NCBI RefSeq assembly: GCF_000473245.1
Contig: NC_022524.1
Span: 3,248,501 to 3,312,500 of the forward strand
DNA: 64,000 nucleotides
Direction: 5' to 3'
Source: Bacillus infantis NRRL B-14911
Lineage (GTDB): Bacteria; Bacillota; Bacilli; Bacillales; Cytobacillaceae
Part shown: one piece after another, positions 63,962 to 64,000 of the stretch
How the letters are laid out: every line of letters starts with the position of its first letter
How positions within the stretch are numbered: the first letter of the stretch is position 1
The notes under the pieces: model-generated
Told to the model about the DNA's origin: nothing
Seen by the model: only the letters and a program-made list of their open reading frames with translations
Databases searched by the model: none
Position numbers and translations under genes: made by a program

Positions 63962-64000
63962 CTCCAGTTCCTCCAGGAAGGCCTCTCCTCCCTCCCCAGC

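Noticed and set aside
1-64000. Prophage, insertion sequence, CRISPR or defence island
   Set aside because: No transposase, integrase, phage structural gene, spaced short repeat array or defence gene cluster was seen; the window is mostly conserved Bacillaceae core.

Overview
This window is a chromosomal segment of a spore-forming, naturally competent Firmicute of the family Bacillaceae. It is close to Bacillus in the broad sense but is not B. subtilis itself. The evidence is an almost unbroken run of genes in the order of the B. subtilis spo0A to yqgM region. It includes Spo0A, SpoIVB, the eight-gene spoIIIA operon, spore photoproduct lyase, a SpoVAF-like germination protein, the seven-gene comG operon, strong AGGAGG-type ribosome sites and frequent TTG/GTG starts. 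Most genes lie on the minus strand, so transcription runs from high to low coordinates.

Region by region, reading up the coordinates: 1-4952 holds spo0A (cut by the window edge), spoIVB, recN, argR and yqxC. 4956-9697 holds dxs, ispA, xseB and xseA (isoprenoids, exonuclease VII). 9909-12808 holds nusB, yqhY, accC and accB. 13035-14516 is a membrane chemoreceptor on the opposite strand, followed by a structured dispersed repeat. 14831-20038 is spoIIIAH back to spoIIIAA, the mother-cell part of the feeding-tube channel. 20227-22197 holds a uracil-DNA-glycosylase-like protein, a SIMPL-domain protein, a probable non-coding RNA on the minus strand and a small polar protein. 22261-27537 holds efp, papA, aroQ, yqhR, yqhQ, yqhP and yqhO. 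27640-33170 holds splB, nrdJ (B12-dependent ribonucleotide reductase behind two NrdR boxes), lipM and yqhL. 33397-37605 is the glycine cleavage operon gcvT-gcvPA-gcvPB under a tandem glycine riboswitch. 37852-40312 holds yqhH-yqhG. 40604-45303 holds yqzE, aroK and comGG back to comGA. 45431-45502 is tRNA-Gln. 45555-49869 holds mgsR, a cysteine-rich HTH regulator, yqgY, a MidA-type methyltransferase, yqgX, an orphan gene and yqgW. 49957-64000 holds yqgV, yqgU, yqgT, an LTA-synthase family gene, glcK, yqgQ, a SpoVAF-like gene, gluP, yqgO, a DUF92 protein, yqgN, rpmG, an orphan gene and a glycosyltransferase cut by, or starting close to, the window edge.

Several departures from the B. subtilis layout stand out. 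folD is absent between nusB and xseA. A chemoreceptor sits between accB and spoIIIAH. yqhV is replaced by a UDG-like/SIMPL pair plus an RNA. mntR is replaced by splB and nrdJ. sinIR-tasA is absent next to yqhG. Regulatory DNA is readable in many places: a near-perfect SigH promoter with a 0A box for spo0A, a SigE promoter for spoIIIA, NrdR boxes, a FapR-like operator at accB, the glycine riboswitch and about two dozen intrinsic terminators. The least explained signals are the minus-strand RNA at 21690-21907, the structured repeat abutting spoIIIAH, an apparent AUU start for spoIIIAD, an 11-bp-phased heptamer array upstream of mgsR, and a possible small RNA near glcK. I did not see phage genes, insertion sequences, CRISPR arrays or a defence island.
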